NCBI GenBank assembly: GCA_022316685.1
Contig: JAKJHU010000046.1
Span: 1,976,001 to 2,040,000 of the forward strand
Reading direction: 5' to 3'
DNA from: Progne subis subis
Lineage: Eukaryota; Chordata; Aves; Passeriformes; Hirundinidae
DNA length: 64,000 nucleotides
The notes under the pieces were generated by a model, which saw nothing but the letters and a program-made list of their open reading frames with translations, ran no database searches and was not told the DNA's origin. Below are positions 35,987 through 47,651 of the stretch, piece after piece. The position numbers were made by a program, and so were the translations under genes. Positions within the stretch are counted from its first letter, which is position 1, and the number at the start of each line of letters is the position of its first letter.

Positions 35987-38018
35987 GTAGGTATTTTGCC
36001 TGTAATTTCTAATACAGTTAAGTGTAAGCAAGGGATTCTAGAGGTTCAATCACTGCCTTGAACTAGCTTCCCAGATTTCTGTGTCTGACTCAGTTCATAA
36101 ATTCGCCATGACGTTGTCATTCCTGTCACAGTGGGACCGTGCATTGGGGAACTGTCTTACTCAGCCTCTGTGGTATATAAACACTGAGCTGATTTGTTTT
36201 TGTCTCAGAGTTGGAATTCTTTTCTTGCATATATCACAATCTGTTCATCTCCAGCCCATTTCTAGGTGTGGAAAATCCCTACCAGTCCTTTGAGGTTTGG
36301 TCTCTGCTTGTGTTTCTGTGCTTCCCTGTAGATTACAGGGAGTTGAAACTTCTCTGTTACTTACTCAGTCTCCCTTTTCACCCCTTTCTAGGAATCTCTT
36401 TTGTGACCTGAAAAGACTTCCCTTGTTATTTTTTCTCTTTGGGTCTATATTTTTTTTCTAAGATGAAGATCATTCTCAGCCTGTTGTCCTTGACTGAGAT
36501 ATCAGTAGAGGGAGAGGCTGAGAAGAGATTTCATGCCTTTCAGTGACCGTATCATAAATATTCTGTGCTTGTGAAACTCTTTTAAATGAAGGAACTCCAA
36601 GTTCTATATCTGCTCTTGTTGTTTGAGCAGCTATCTTTTGCCTAACCTCCCTAATGAAGGACATGCATTTTCCTGAATAAGCAAGTTTGGGATGGGTAAA
36701 GGTAGTTTGCATTCTGAGACAAATGTGTTAATAACTTGCATTTTGTGGCAGAGGTATTCTCATTCTCCCTTCAGTTCATCTGAGTTACTTATCCAGGGAA
36801 AAATGAGTGCTGACCCTGTGATGTAACAGCAATGTCACATCTGTCAGTGGGGTAGTTCCTTATGCTTTTCCCATGACTTGTCACAAGCTGCTGGCTCCTC
36901 TTCTGAGGAATCACAGGGAGCAGAAACACATGTCAGTGAGTGAATGAGCTCTGCAATGCAGATTGGTTCAGCTAAGACCTGACCTTATTACAGGACAGTA
37001 CTCTAGCTCCCATCCTTTTGCCAAAGGGTAATCCATGGTTTAAGAACCTGGCTTTGAGGGATGGGAACTGGATGGGTTTCATAGTGTGGTAATGAATTTG
37101 ATCTATCATCTCTGCTGGATAGCCATCCAGAATAGGTATTTGTCCAGAACCTTGTCTGCTGTGGCACTTTTTATTTTGGAGAGGCCCCATGTTTGAGCTA
37201 GATGAGCCAATGGGTGTTGTAAGTCAGGAATAAAAAGCTGTGAGGAAAAGAAGTCTAGGACTGGAACAGAAGGTGGGGAGGAAGGAAGGCAGCTGGTCAA
37301 TGTATAGAGTTGTATAGGGCTACATTGCTACAGATCAAAACTGTGTTCTGGTTTTTTTGGCAGAGGTTAGAAAATTTTGTTATGATTTTAATAGAAGGGA
37401 GCATTTGAATGGTGATTGGGAGGGAAAGAGTTTGCACAGTAGTGGTTTGTGCTGTGGCCAGCTCTGGTAATTTTAGTCCTCCACTTTTAAGTGTAGCTGT
37501 GTTCACCAGTGTTCCTTTTCCATTCCTGCCTTTCCACATTTTAAGATAAGCAAGCATTTGAGCAAAACTAAGTAGACCAAAAGGTTTGAGACTGTTGGAA
37601 GTTCTCAGTGTTCTGCATAGCCATGACTCTCCAAAAAGTGAAGTGTTTGTGCAGTTCCTCTGCCAACTTCTTGTTTTAAATAGACACCAGGATACACAGA
37701 TCAGCTCTGGTGTGCTGTAGGAGACATTGTCTCTATCCATCAGTGACAGTTGCCTCAGGGATAAGTTGTTTCCACTGTGGTGGGGCGAAAGGCAGTGTGT
37801 GTTGTTCTTCCTCCGCCCCCTGCCCTTGTGTCATTCTAAATTGCACAGCCGGTTCATGTTGTAGAGCTGTCTATTTGGCTTTGCCCTGGAGGATACTCCT
37901 GCATGCTTTGTGCCCAGCATTGTGGTTTCTTTAATGTTCTCCTATTTCCTTTCTCTTTTTTTATTTACTGAACTTGCGTGTTTTGTTTGTGTTTGTGTTT
38001 AATTCCCTGCCATGCTAG
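35987..38018. other. CAMK2G intron
   Basis: This intron of about 2 kb ends in CCTGCCATGCTAG. Nothing other than intronic sequence was recognised. Confidence 0.7.
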
Positions 38019-38132
38019 CTCCCCCTCTCTCCACCGGGGACGCCAGCTCAGTGCTTGAAGGACGGAGGCACAGTGAGAGCAAAACACAGACTGAGTCCAT
38101 GCAGTCCCAGCTTTCTCTCTGTTTCTCGGCCA
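38019..38132 (+). CDS. CAMK2G: CAMK2G alternative 114-nt linker exon
   Basis: The exon has acceptor CATGCTAG and donor GTAAGT, with phase 1 in and out (38 codons). With the carried G it starts APPLSTGDASSVLEGRR and ends MQSQLSLCFSA, leaving an A. Joined to the hub exon this gives methionine then RKQEIIK. A rare mammalian gamma isoform has an insert of the same length with the same skeleton: PL-TG--SSV-EGR, then MQ-Q-SLC-SA, then M-RKQ. The middle is poorly conserved, as is usual for the linker. It is Ser/Thr-rich and probably disordered. Confidence 0.88.
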
Positions 38133-38344
38133 GTAAGTCCAGGGGTGCAGTGCTTCACAGCATCGTTTTCCCACCCCTTCCTCCACCCTTCCCATTCCTC
38201 CTTATCTAAGATTTTTCCTTTCCTCAACTTCCTTCCAAAATGTTGTTTTTTCATTTCCAGTACTCCAGAATAAATAGATATCATCTCCCTTCCTGCAAAA
38301 TACCCTCCTTTGCACACTGAAATTTTCCAAACATTTCCTCCCCT

Positions 38345-38348
<4 letters not shown>

Positions 38349-38375
<27 letters not shown>
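38349..38375. repeat. Poly(A) run, 27 bases
   Basis: This is a run of 27 A followed by A-rich sequence with scattered C. It lies 216 bases downstream of the 114-nt exon. No retroelement body was recognised upstream. Confidence 0.88.
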
Positions 38376-39805
38376 CAAAAACCAAAAAAACCCCAAACCA
38401 CAGAACTTCATCCTAGCTAATTTCATTCCCTTGCTTTCATCTGGGTGTGATGGGGAATCCTCTGCAGAGACACTGCCTTTTGGGGTTTCCTTGGGCGAGT
38501 CACTGCATCTCTTACTTTTCCTAGTGGTTAATGGGGTCAGTGGTGCAGGTCTGCTTATGGAGGGGATGCACGAGACCGAATTCAGTCTCACTTGTCCAAA
38601 CTTCTTAGGGTGCTCGGGTATGGATGGTGCTCAGAAGTACCGAAGGAACAAAAACCAGTTTTTTCAGACTATCTTAAGGTGCTTTGAAAAGGAGGCTGTG
38701 GCTCCTGAAAAACCCCAAAGCATTTTTGAATCCATTATCGGGTGTTTTGAGTGAGAATCCTGGGATAATGTTGGCTCTGAAGAGCATTTGTCTTTAGTGA
38801 GCTTTGCCTTGTGTGCTTGTCTTGCTAGCTCAGTTAGCTGGTACCATGGTTCGTCTATGAGTTGTAGTAAGTTCTGAGTGATATCTCCTGAACTTGCTAG
38901 CTCTGTAGACAGCCTCTGGCTGACAAACTCTGAAAATGCATATGGAAAAAGCTAATAGGTTGGAGAAAATCTAGGTGGAATTCACAGCCTTTCTCCAATG
39001 CTGCTTGACTATTTAAAGCGATAGTAGAAGGATCTTTAGTGTCAAGTGGGAACATCTGGAATATTTGATTCTGTTCAGGTCAGTCTAGGAAGGAAGAACC
39101 AGGCATCCTCTCTTTTGTTGCTTCCTGTTTTATTTTCCTGGTTTTCTACACACAGCACCAGTAACTCATGTGATGCAGCAGTTGCAGCATCTCTGTTGCT
39201 TGTTTTTGAAGTAGGTCGAAGGATGTCAGACTACTGGTTTGTAAGGTGCAATGGGAAAGATGTTTTGCCTAGCCAGAATGGAAGGGAAATGATCTCTCCT
39301 GAAGTCCTTTTTGCTATGAGCTGTCCATCGCTTCAATCTTACTAATTCCTTCCTCTTGTTCATAGCAAGGCCCTGCTTGGTACACTGAGGAGTGCCAAAT
39401 CACTTCTCTGCCAAGTGGGTCCATGTTCTCCCACTTTGCTTCCCTCCAAGTTGAGATTTGCAGTGATTTGGATGTCCCTACTCTCTTTAACCCCACCTTG
39501 TACTTGCCCTTGTGCTGCTCTGTCACTACTCTGACCACTGTTTTAGGTCACCCTCAAACTTCCTCCAGCACTAGTGTAATTCCTGCTGTGCTTTTTGCAC
39601 CAGTGCCCGGGTGGCCCCTGCCAAGCAGTGTCTGGCCCAAGTGATGTGACAGAGGCAGGAGAGCAGGTAGAAGTTATTGGGATGTGGATGTGTCTGCGTG
39701 CCGACCGGGACTGGGGCAGTGTGTGTCTGTACTTCTTTGTTGGCTTTTATTTTACTTTCTAATTTTTGTTTGTTTATCGTTTTAACGCTTACATTTGTTT
39801 TGCAG

Positions 39806-39931
39806 CTACACAGTCTTGTGAAGAGAAGCTCCATGCCTGGGACAGCCCAGGGCAGACATTGGAGTTAGAGCGTGCTCGGTCGGAGCCTTTGCTAACTCCA
39901 GTAGTTCCCTTTGTACTTAACCAAACACCGT
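39806..39931 (+). CDS. Candidate in-frame cassette exon of CAMK2G (126 nt)
   Basis: This stretch is not recognised from any isoform I know. It is preceded by a T-rich tract and TTTTGCAG and followed by GTAAGTTA, a near-perfect donor. Its length is 126, a multiple of three, and both ends are phase 1. It therefore fits between the EDEDLK exon (or the 114-nt exon) and the hub entry exon. Of its three forward frames only the phase-matched one is open; the other two hit stops. It would encode ATQSCEEKLHAWDSPGQ, then LELERARSEPLLTP, then VVPFVLNQTP, Pro/Glu/Leu-rich and possibly phosphorylatable at LTP and QTP. It could also be a chance pseudo-exon. Confidence 0.55.
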
Positions 39932-40072
39932 GTAAGTTAGCAGCTGGATAGCAGTAGTGGAGTAGTGCAACTCATGCTAGTCACCCTAGATGTAAAGCTC
40001 CCTCCTCTCTCCTCCCCTGCCCCTCACCGCCCGTCCGAGTCGGGCCGGGGCCGAGCGCTCCGAGCCGGCGCC

Positions 40073-40240
40073 ATGGATCCCAGCGAGGGGCGGGGCTGCA
40101 GGGGCCAGGGGCGGGGCGGAGAGCGGCCCCGCCCTCGGCTCGGCCCCGCCCTCGGCTCGGCCCCGCCCTCGGCCCGGCCCCGCCCTCGGCGCGGGGCGGG
40201 TCGGAGTCCGAGCCCGGCCCGAGCTGTGCCCCGGCCTTGA
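40073..40240 (+). other. Short open frame in the CpG island (55 codons)
   Basis: The ATG lies in the context GCGCCATGG, which is an ideal initiation context. It opens a frame beginning MDPSEGRGCRGQGRGGERP, followed by Arg/Pro/Gly/Ala-rich sequence, and stops at 40238-40240. The composition is dictated by the GC-box repeats, so it is probably an incidental or upstream open frame, not a functional protein. No family was recognised. Confidence 0.25.
40124..40191. repeat. Tandem repeat, 4 x 17 bp GC-box units
   Basis: There are four consecutive 17-bp units, each CGGCCCCGCCCTCGGC plus one variable last base (T, T, C, G). Each unit holds one CCCCGCCC GC box, so the array gives four evenly spaced Sp1-type sites. 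Confidence 0.93.
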
Positions 40241-42366
40241 ACGGTGCCCGCTGCACGCCCCGCGGCGCTGCCCGGCCGGCGGTGTAGCTGCTGTGGCGGG
40301 GCTGCCTCCCTGGGCTCGCACAAAGCGCGGTGGAGCAGCCGCAGGCCATGCTCGAAGTCCGTGCTGGTGCATGTCGCCTCACGCTTGTGCTCTGCCGTGC
40401 CAGTTTGGAGGCCCCGCGGATTCATCGGGAGCGGCAGGCGCGAATGCCGTCCCCCTGATTGACATCCTGAGGCTCTCTGTCCTTCGGACGGAGTGGTCAG
40501 CTCCCGTGTGCCGGTTCTAACTCGGGACATGTAGCGAAAGCCAGGAGACGAGCACAGTCTGATGGCATGGAGTAGTGTTGAAGGGCAGGCCTGATGGCAC
40601 CGCATCAAGGCACCTTGGAAGGGGATGCAAATTTCCTTAAGATGAGCCAGCACACCGTGGCTGTGGTCTGCAGACTCCCTCACTCATCCCAAATGCGGCC
40701 TTTCACATGGACTTCATCTTCTGAACATTTGGAGGTCCAAGTAGCCCTTCTTCATGTGAAAGTAATCCCAGACAACTTGCTTGTGAGAACACTGCCCACA
40801 ACAGACATAGCCCACTGTGTCGTTTTGACCCTTTCCCTGTGTACATCTTTCCACATGTGGAAGTGCATGCAGCCTGCATAGCAAAACCAGCCACCTTATT
40901 GTCCCCTGTCTGAGGGGTTTCTGAGGCTGGCTCAGTAGTAGCATTCTCTTAACTGGTTTCCAGAGTGGGTACGGAAGTTTCATAGCCAGTGAGATTGTTA
41001 TCTGGTTCTTTGGCTGCACTTACCAATGGTGGGATGAAGTGCACATGTGGATGAAAGCTTATGGGCAAGGGGCAGAGCAGTTCACAGTAGCGTCTTCTGG
41101 CATTTAGAATGCAATTCATCTTCCCTGACTTGAACATCTAAAAACAGTAGGTTGGATTTAAACACCACCCCCCTAATGACAGGCATCCACGATGCCTATG
41201 TGAGACTTCCAGAAGTCCCAATTTCTTGGGAGAACAGTCAGGGGACTGGTTGCATTTCAGACACCTATATTTTAGATGCTGAAGGGCACAAGAATGGCAC
41301 TTGTAGTGGTAGGAATTTTATATTATCTGATAACATTGAAAAGAATGCTAGAGAACCTCTTGAATGCCTGTATAATGTGCAGAAGAGTCTGCCTAAAGGT
41401 GTGAGAAAGGCTGAAGAGATGTGAGGTTGTACATATAGGCTCAGGCATGGGTGTGGTGCACATAGTAGTCGTAAAATAGAACTGTGTTGTTTAACAGACC
41501 TAACTGAAACTTTGAGACCAGCATGGATGATAGAACACTAGAGAGGGGATGGGGCCTGGGCAATCTGCTGTGGGGAGCCAAGAGAAGAGGCTGCACAGGT
41601 GCTGGTGACATGGGAGCCAAACAACAGTAGACAGACAGCACTTTTCTTAATCCATCTTGAAGTCCAGTGTGCTGGGCTGGGTTAATGGCAATGCTATTAA
41701 GAGTGCTGTAAAGAATTGTGCTATAGGGATTGGCAGAAGCTGCCTGAAGAACAGTGTGCACACTGAGACATAGCCAGGACCTGCTCATCCAACCCATCCA
41801 TCCTGCTGCCGTTGTCTTTCTAGCTTGTAGAAGCCATTCCTACATGTCCCAGTCGCTTGTTTGCAGCATTCGCAATATCTGAGGTATTGATGATGGTGAT
41901 AGACAAGTTGTTGGGAGACTCTTTCCAATTGCCTTGATCTATGTGGTGGCCATTTGTATATGGCCCCTGGTGTGAAGATTTTTCCACATCTTAAGCTGCC
42001 AGACAAGTACTTCCCATGGGCAGGGTCACTGGCAGTCATTGGTCAGACTCCCCAGAAGCAGCTCAGGCTGTCATTCAGGAGATCCCTCTGATGCTTTAGG
42101 CCTTTCTAGAAGAAAAAAAATTAATATGGTCTCTTTATTCCCTTTCTCTCTGCATTATGGGATCACCATTTCCCTTTCATACCACTACCCCCCTACTCTC
42201 ATGTGGATCACTGTCTTTAGCGTGTATCTCCAGAATGCAGGGAGCAGCATCCTATGAGAACTAGACTAATGGTGCTCTACAAATTGCTTGTAGGAAGCAC
42301 CCACTATCCTCATATTTCTGCTGAACTCTTCAGCACAGCTAAATTGCTCTTTCTTCTTGTTCACAG

Positions 42367-42442
42367 TGCGTAAGCAAGAAATCATTAAGATAACAGAGCA
42401 GCTGATAGAGGCCATCAACAATGGAGATTTTGAGGCTTATAC
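42367..42442 (+). CDS. CAMK2G: CAMK2G exon: hub domain entry (VRKQEIIK)
   Basis: This 76-nt exon has acceptor TTCACAG and donor GTAAGT. With a G carried from the linker it reads [16 protein letters not shown] then [10 protein letters not shown], ending two bases into the Thr codon. It is the first helix of the hub (association) domain, a cystatin/NTF2-like fold that assembles 12-14 subunits. The INNGDFEAY sequence matches gamma; beta has VNNGDFEAY. Confidence 0.97.
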
Positions 42443-44342
<1,900 letters not shown>

Positions 44343-46898
44343 GGATCAAATACGGGTATGGACTCTCGGGGAAGGAGTACATCACACACACAGCTGAGGC
44401 TGCTGTTATGTGGGAATTCGGCATTCAAGGCTGTTTAGCTGGCTGTGAGAGGACCATATTTAGTTGTCTGTAGGCTGAAAACTTCAGCTTGTAGATGGTG
44501 TTTCTTTAAGTCCTCTCCTCTGGATTCAGTAGGGTTATCTGCCACTCCTGGCAAATGGGAATCATGTGCCAGACAGCTGTTCCTGGGCTTAGGTACCCTT
44601 GTAGCAGCTGTGCTTCCTCCCAGGTGCTCATGCCTATGCTTGGACAAACAGCTAATCTGGAGCAGAGAGGAAGAGTATGTCATGCTGTGCACGGGTTGGC
44701 CCTTTCACATCTACCTTTCCGTGCTGGGGGTCATTTCAGAGGATGTTTTTGATGATTCTGTCATCATCTAGAAAGGATATTGTAGAATCCATACGGAACA
44801 ATTTCTATGCCGTAAGGGGTAACTGTTTATTCATAAATTTTACCACTGATTTTCTGATAAGCAAAAGCTATTTAATGTACCATGTTGAGAGAACTCGGAG
44901 GGGAAAAGAATCTAAACTAATAATAATATCAGAGGATTTAAAATATCCCCCAATTAACTTGCCACAATTCAGCATGGGAAGAAACTTTGACTCTAAAATA
45001 TGTAGTGAATTAATGATTGTTGCTTGCTCCTGAAGGACATCAGATCCATTTACTTCTTCAGCATTAAGGCATTCTGGTTTATTGCCTTAGTGATTTCTTT
45101 TAATTAGATGTACAAAGTCTCTCTGCATCCTTTTGTTTTATGCTGAAATATATGTCACATTCATTTTATAGCCCAAAATTTTCTAATCTTAGGACCTTTT
45201 TACTGAATGTTTCCTATTTAAGGACAAACACAACAAATACCTACAACTGGGAGGCAACCTTTTTTTTTGATGTGGTCATTTAAGGATGAACCACTCAAGT
45301 ATAGTTGCTACTTGAGTCCTAGCTCTGTGAACAACTTGGGACTAAGCCAAGAGCAGTTTGTATTCATGTGTTGTGAGGTATTCAACCCTGCTGAAGGCAG
45401 TGGGAAGGAATGTGAACTATCACAAGCAAGCTGCAGAGGTCACAGATGGAATTTGAAAAGCAAAAGCCAGTTGGGGGCACCAGAAGCAGGGAAGCTTTCA
45501 AGAGAGATGGAAAATCAGCTGAATTTCCAGGGAGTTAGGCAGTGAGAAGGATAAAGCCTTTGCAGGAAAACAAAAAAAAGCCTTGCATCATATTTCATCA
45601 CAGGAATTTTGAGGGAGACGTCTGTCCTGGATTTGGACGTCTTTCCAAAAAAAGATGCAGAAGAAATTAATAAATTAAGGATCAATGTGGCTCAGTGGTT
45701 ATGCCTAGGAATTTTGAGGAAATTATGGAAAGTCTGCTGCAGAAGAGCTATGTTCCTTGGCTATGGAAATACTGAAGCCCTCCAAAAGTATGTGCTGGAG
45801 GGTTTCTGAAAACTGCAGAGCAGAAGCTATTTCCAAACCACAAAATGTTGGTCAAAACAATATTTAAAAATACTCTGTAAACTAATAGAAGTTGAAGTAT
45901 TTGCATGCATTTCTGGGTTCTGAAGGAGGTGTACCCACAAGCAATTACAAATGGGGTCAATGTGGGCAGCCCCCATCTGAATGCACTGAATCATTTTGGA
46001 GCAGTATTATCCCATGTGCAGTGAAAGCTAAGGATGAAGAATGAATGAGGTAAGAATGCTTAAATAGAAATTAGTGGTTTCTTCTCACCTGGAAGCCAGA
46101 GTTCAGTTCTGGGTAAGTCATCTCAAGAGGAAACTGCAGCCAGAAAAGAAGTTTGATGTTAATCAGAGGACTTCTGTGTAAGGAGAGAGTGGGAACCAAG
46201 AAGGGAGAAGACTAATAAGGGAGATTCTACAAAGATTTGCAAACTAAGAAACGATAGAAAGAAGGGTTTGGCTATACTTTCATGACAGGATAATGCTTAA
46301 ACAGATGTGAAAACTGATCAAAATAAATCCAGTAATTTGGCACGTGAAGGTTAACTAGGAAGGGCTTTTGCTAAAAGCAGTCACTAGGGCTACAATTTCA
46401 CAAAACTGCAGAAAAGCTCATACATTTGTTTAAGTATTAAGAAAGTTCAGAGACAAAATTACTGATGATTTGAAAAATAAAAACCCTAAGAAAAATCTTT
46501 CAGTTCAAGACAAAAGCCACTGGAAAATGTTCCTTAGGAACAGAGTCTTTGAGCATCCCCTAGGAAACGTCTTCAACTTCTGGGTCTTGTCTATGAGAGA
46601 GTGGGCCCAGGGCTGCTCCAAAGCAGCACATAATACATTTTAGCAATTAGTTAATTTTCATTGGCACACTCAGCCAACTGGAAGGGGAAGTGAGTGCCTC
46701 TTATCTTTAGAGCTCTCCTCAGAAGCCCCAGTTTGTCTTGTGTTAGGGGTTTCTACCTACACCCAATAGTTAACCTGTAGAAAACTTGGTTTTTTTAATT
46801 GAATTGTGTAGAGCTAATGTATGGCTTTATTTCCTTCCATCTTCTATCCTGTTCTCCCCTCTCCTTTCTGGGTGGACACTACCTCTTCTTGACTGCAG
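44343..46898 (+). other. CAMK2G 3' UTR or terminal intron
   Basis: This 2.6-kb AT-rich stretch follows the stop codon. If the donor at 44339 is used it is an intron; if not, it is 3' UTR. AATAAA-like hexamers occur (about 46323 and 46486), so an intronic polyadenylation isoform is possible. No second gene is apparent. Confidence 0.6.
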
Positions 46899-46962
46899 CA
46901 ACTTGTGGAGATACTCAGCTGGAGGGCAATATCTTCTTAGCAAGCAGCTCTGGAGTGCCTGA
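46899..46962 (+). CDS. CAMK2G: Alternative C-terminal tail / 3' terminal exon of CAMK2G
   Basis: A donor overlaps the stop codon (44338/44339). The acceptor CTTGACTGCAG at 46888-46898 would join CA to C, turning the last Gln into His and adding NLWRYSAGGQYLLSKQLWSA before TGA at 46960. A second acceptor, ATCTTCTTAG at 46931-46940, stays in frame and gives HKQLWSA. The DNA from about 46945 on resembles, from memory, the conserved 3' UTR start of vertebrate CAMK2 mRNAs, so a terminal exon here is likely. Whether the tail is translated or the stop at 44340 is kept by read-through is unknown. CaMKII delta has an alternative tail of 21 residues at the same position. Confidence 0.5.
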
Positions 46963-47166
46963 GTGACAGCAACGGTCATGTCTGTTTTGACGTTAAAAAA
47001 TTAAATACAAATTACAAACAGGCAGCAGCCAAATGCACGAAACCCTGCATGCATCTGATGCTCCGGGCACTGCCTTTCTGTTGTTTTCCATGGATCCATC
47101 GTGTCTGTTTCTGCTGTACGAAGGTGTTTTTAAATCTAAAAAAAAGACATGTTGTTTGTATAAAAT

Positions 47167-47195
47167 AATAAAAACCAGGAATAATGCTAAATAAA
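47167..47195 (+). terminator. Proximal polyadenylation signals (two AATAAA)
   Basis: AATAAA lies at 47167-47172 and again at 47190-47195, after the UTR-like block. They are the first closely spaced pair of canonical hexamers after the terminal exon acceptor. Confidence 0.55.
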
Positions 47196-47572
47196 TGACA
47201 GATTATCCAACGTGCCCCCTCCCCCAGGGCTAAGAAAGTGGCAGCAGCCAGAACACCTTTCAGAAATGAAGTGAGGGGGAAAGCAAAAGTGAAGGAGAGA
47301 AAGAGAGAGGGAGAGCAAGAAAGGAGGCGGCTTGAACAGCGGATGGCTGAACTGTGCTCCGCAAAGCGATGGTGGAAGTTAACACCGCATTCGCTGTGCT
47401 GCAAATACGGTCCGTGAGAGGTGGCAAGGAGACCCCAGAGGAGCCAGTGTGAAGACTGGGGTTCAAGAGAGAGGAGGTGCTTCTCTTCCTGTTGCCCAGC
47501 AGTCTGACTTCAGCCTGTTTCTTCTTCGATTTCTGCACAGCAAGAACGCTATGGAAACCTGGTTGCTCGGCT

Positions 47573-47651
47573 GCTGGATCCCAAACCAGACTTTTCTTTT
47601 TTGGGTTGTTGGTTTTTTTTTTTTTTTTGTTTTGTTTTTTGGGTTTTTTTA
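47573..47651. repeat. T-rich (T/G) low-complexity tract
   Basis: T runs, including 16 T at 47613-47628, are interrupted by GGG or G. The tract causes low-complexity Phe/Val frames that are not genes. Confidence 0.8.

Larger units (their letters stand above)
39995..40555. promoter_or_regulatory. Intragenic CpG island with GC-box array
   Basis: About 0.55 kb of CpG-dense sequence sits in the AT-leaning intron just upstream of the hub exons. It has GGGGCGGGGC and repeated CCCCGCCC boxes of Sp1/KLF type, no TATA box, and an ATG in ideal context at 40073. It has the composition of a promoter. It could drive a short sense transcript that splices into the hub exons, an antisense transcript, or nothing at all. 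An internal promoter producing a hub-only protein (alphaKAP) is known in the paralog CAMK2A. Confidence 0.7.
38133..42366. other. CAMK2G intron between linker and hub, with internal candidates
   Basis: This is the 4.2-kb gap between the 114-nt exon and the hub entry exon. It holds the poly(A) run, an ORF with a phase-matched acceptor at 38525-38754, the 126-nt candidate exon at 39806-39931, the CpG island and its repeats at about 40.0-40.55 kb, and a stretch (40.56-42.04 kb) with a chain of short minus-strand open frames. Each is listed separately. Confidence 0.7.

Noticed and set aside
38349..38375. Poly(A) run as the tail of a retrocopy
   Set aside because: No recognisable reverse-transcribed gene body upstream and no target-site duplication seen.
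40024..40683. 219-codon minus-strand frame through the intragenic CpG island
   Set aside because: It crosses the 17-bp tandem repeats, has repetitive Arg/Gly/Ala content and no recognisable domain. Two further minus frames overlap it, as expected from composition.
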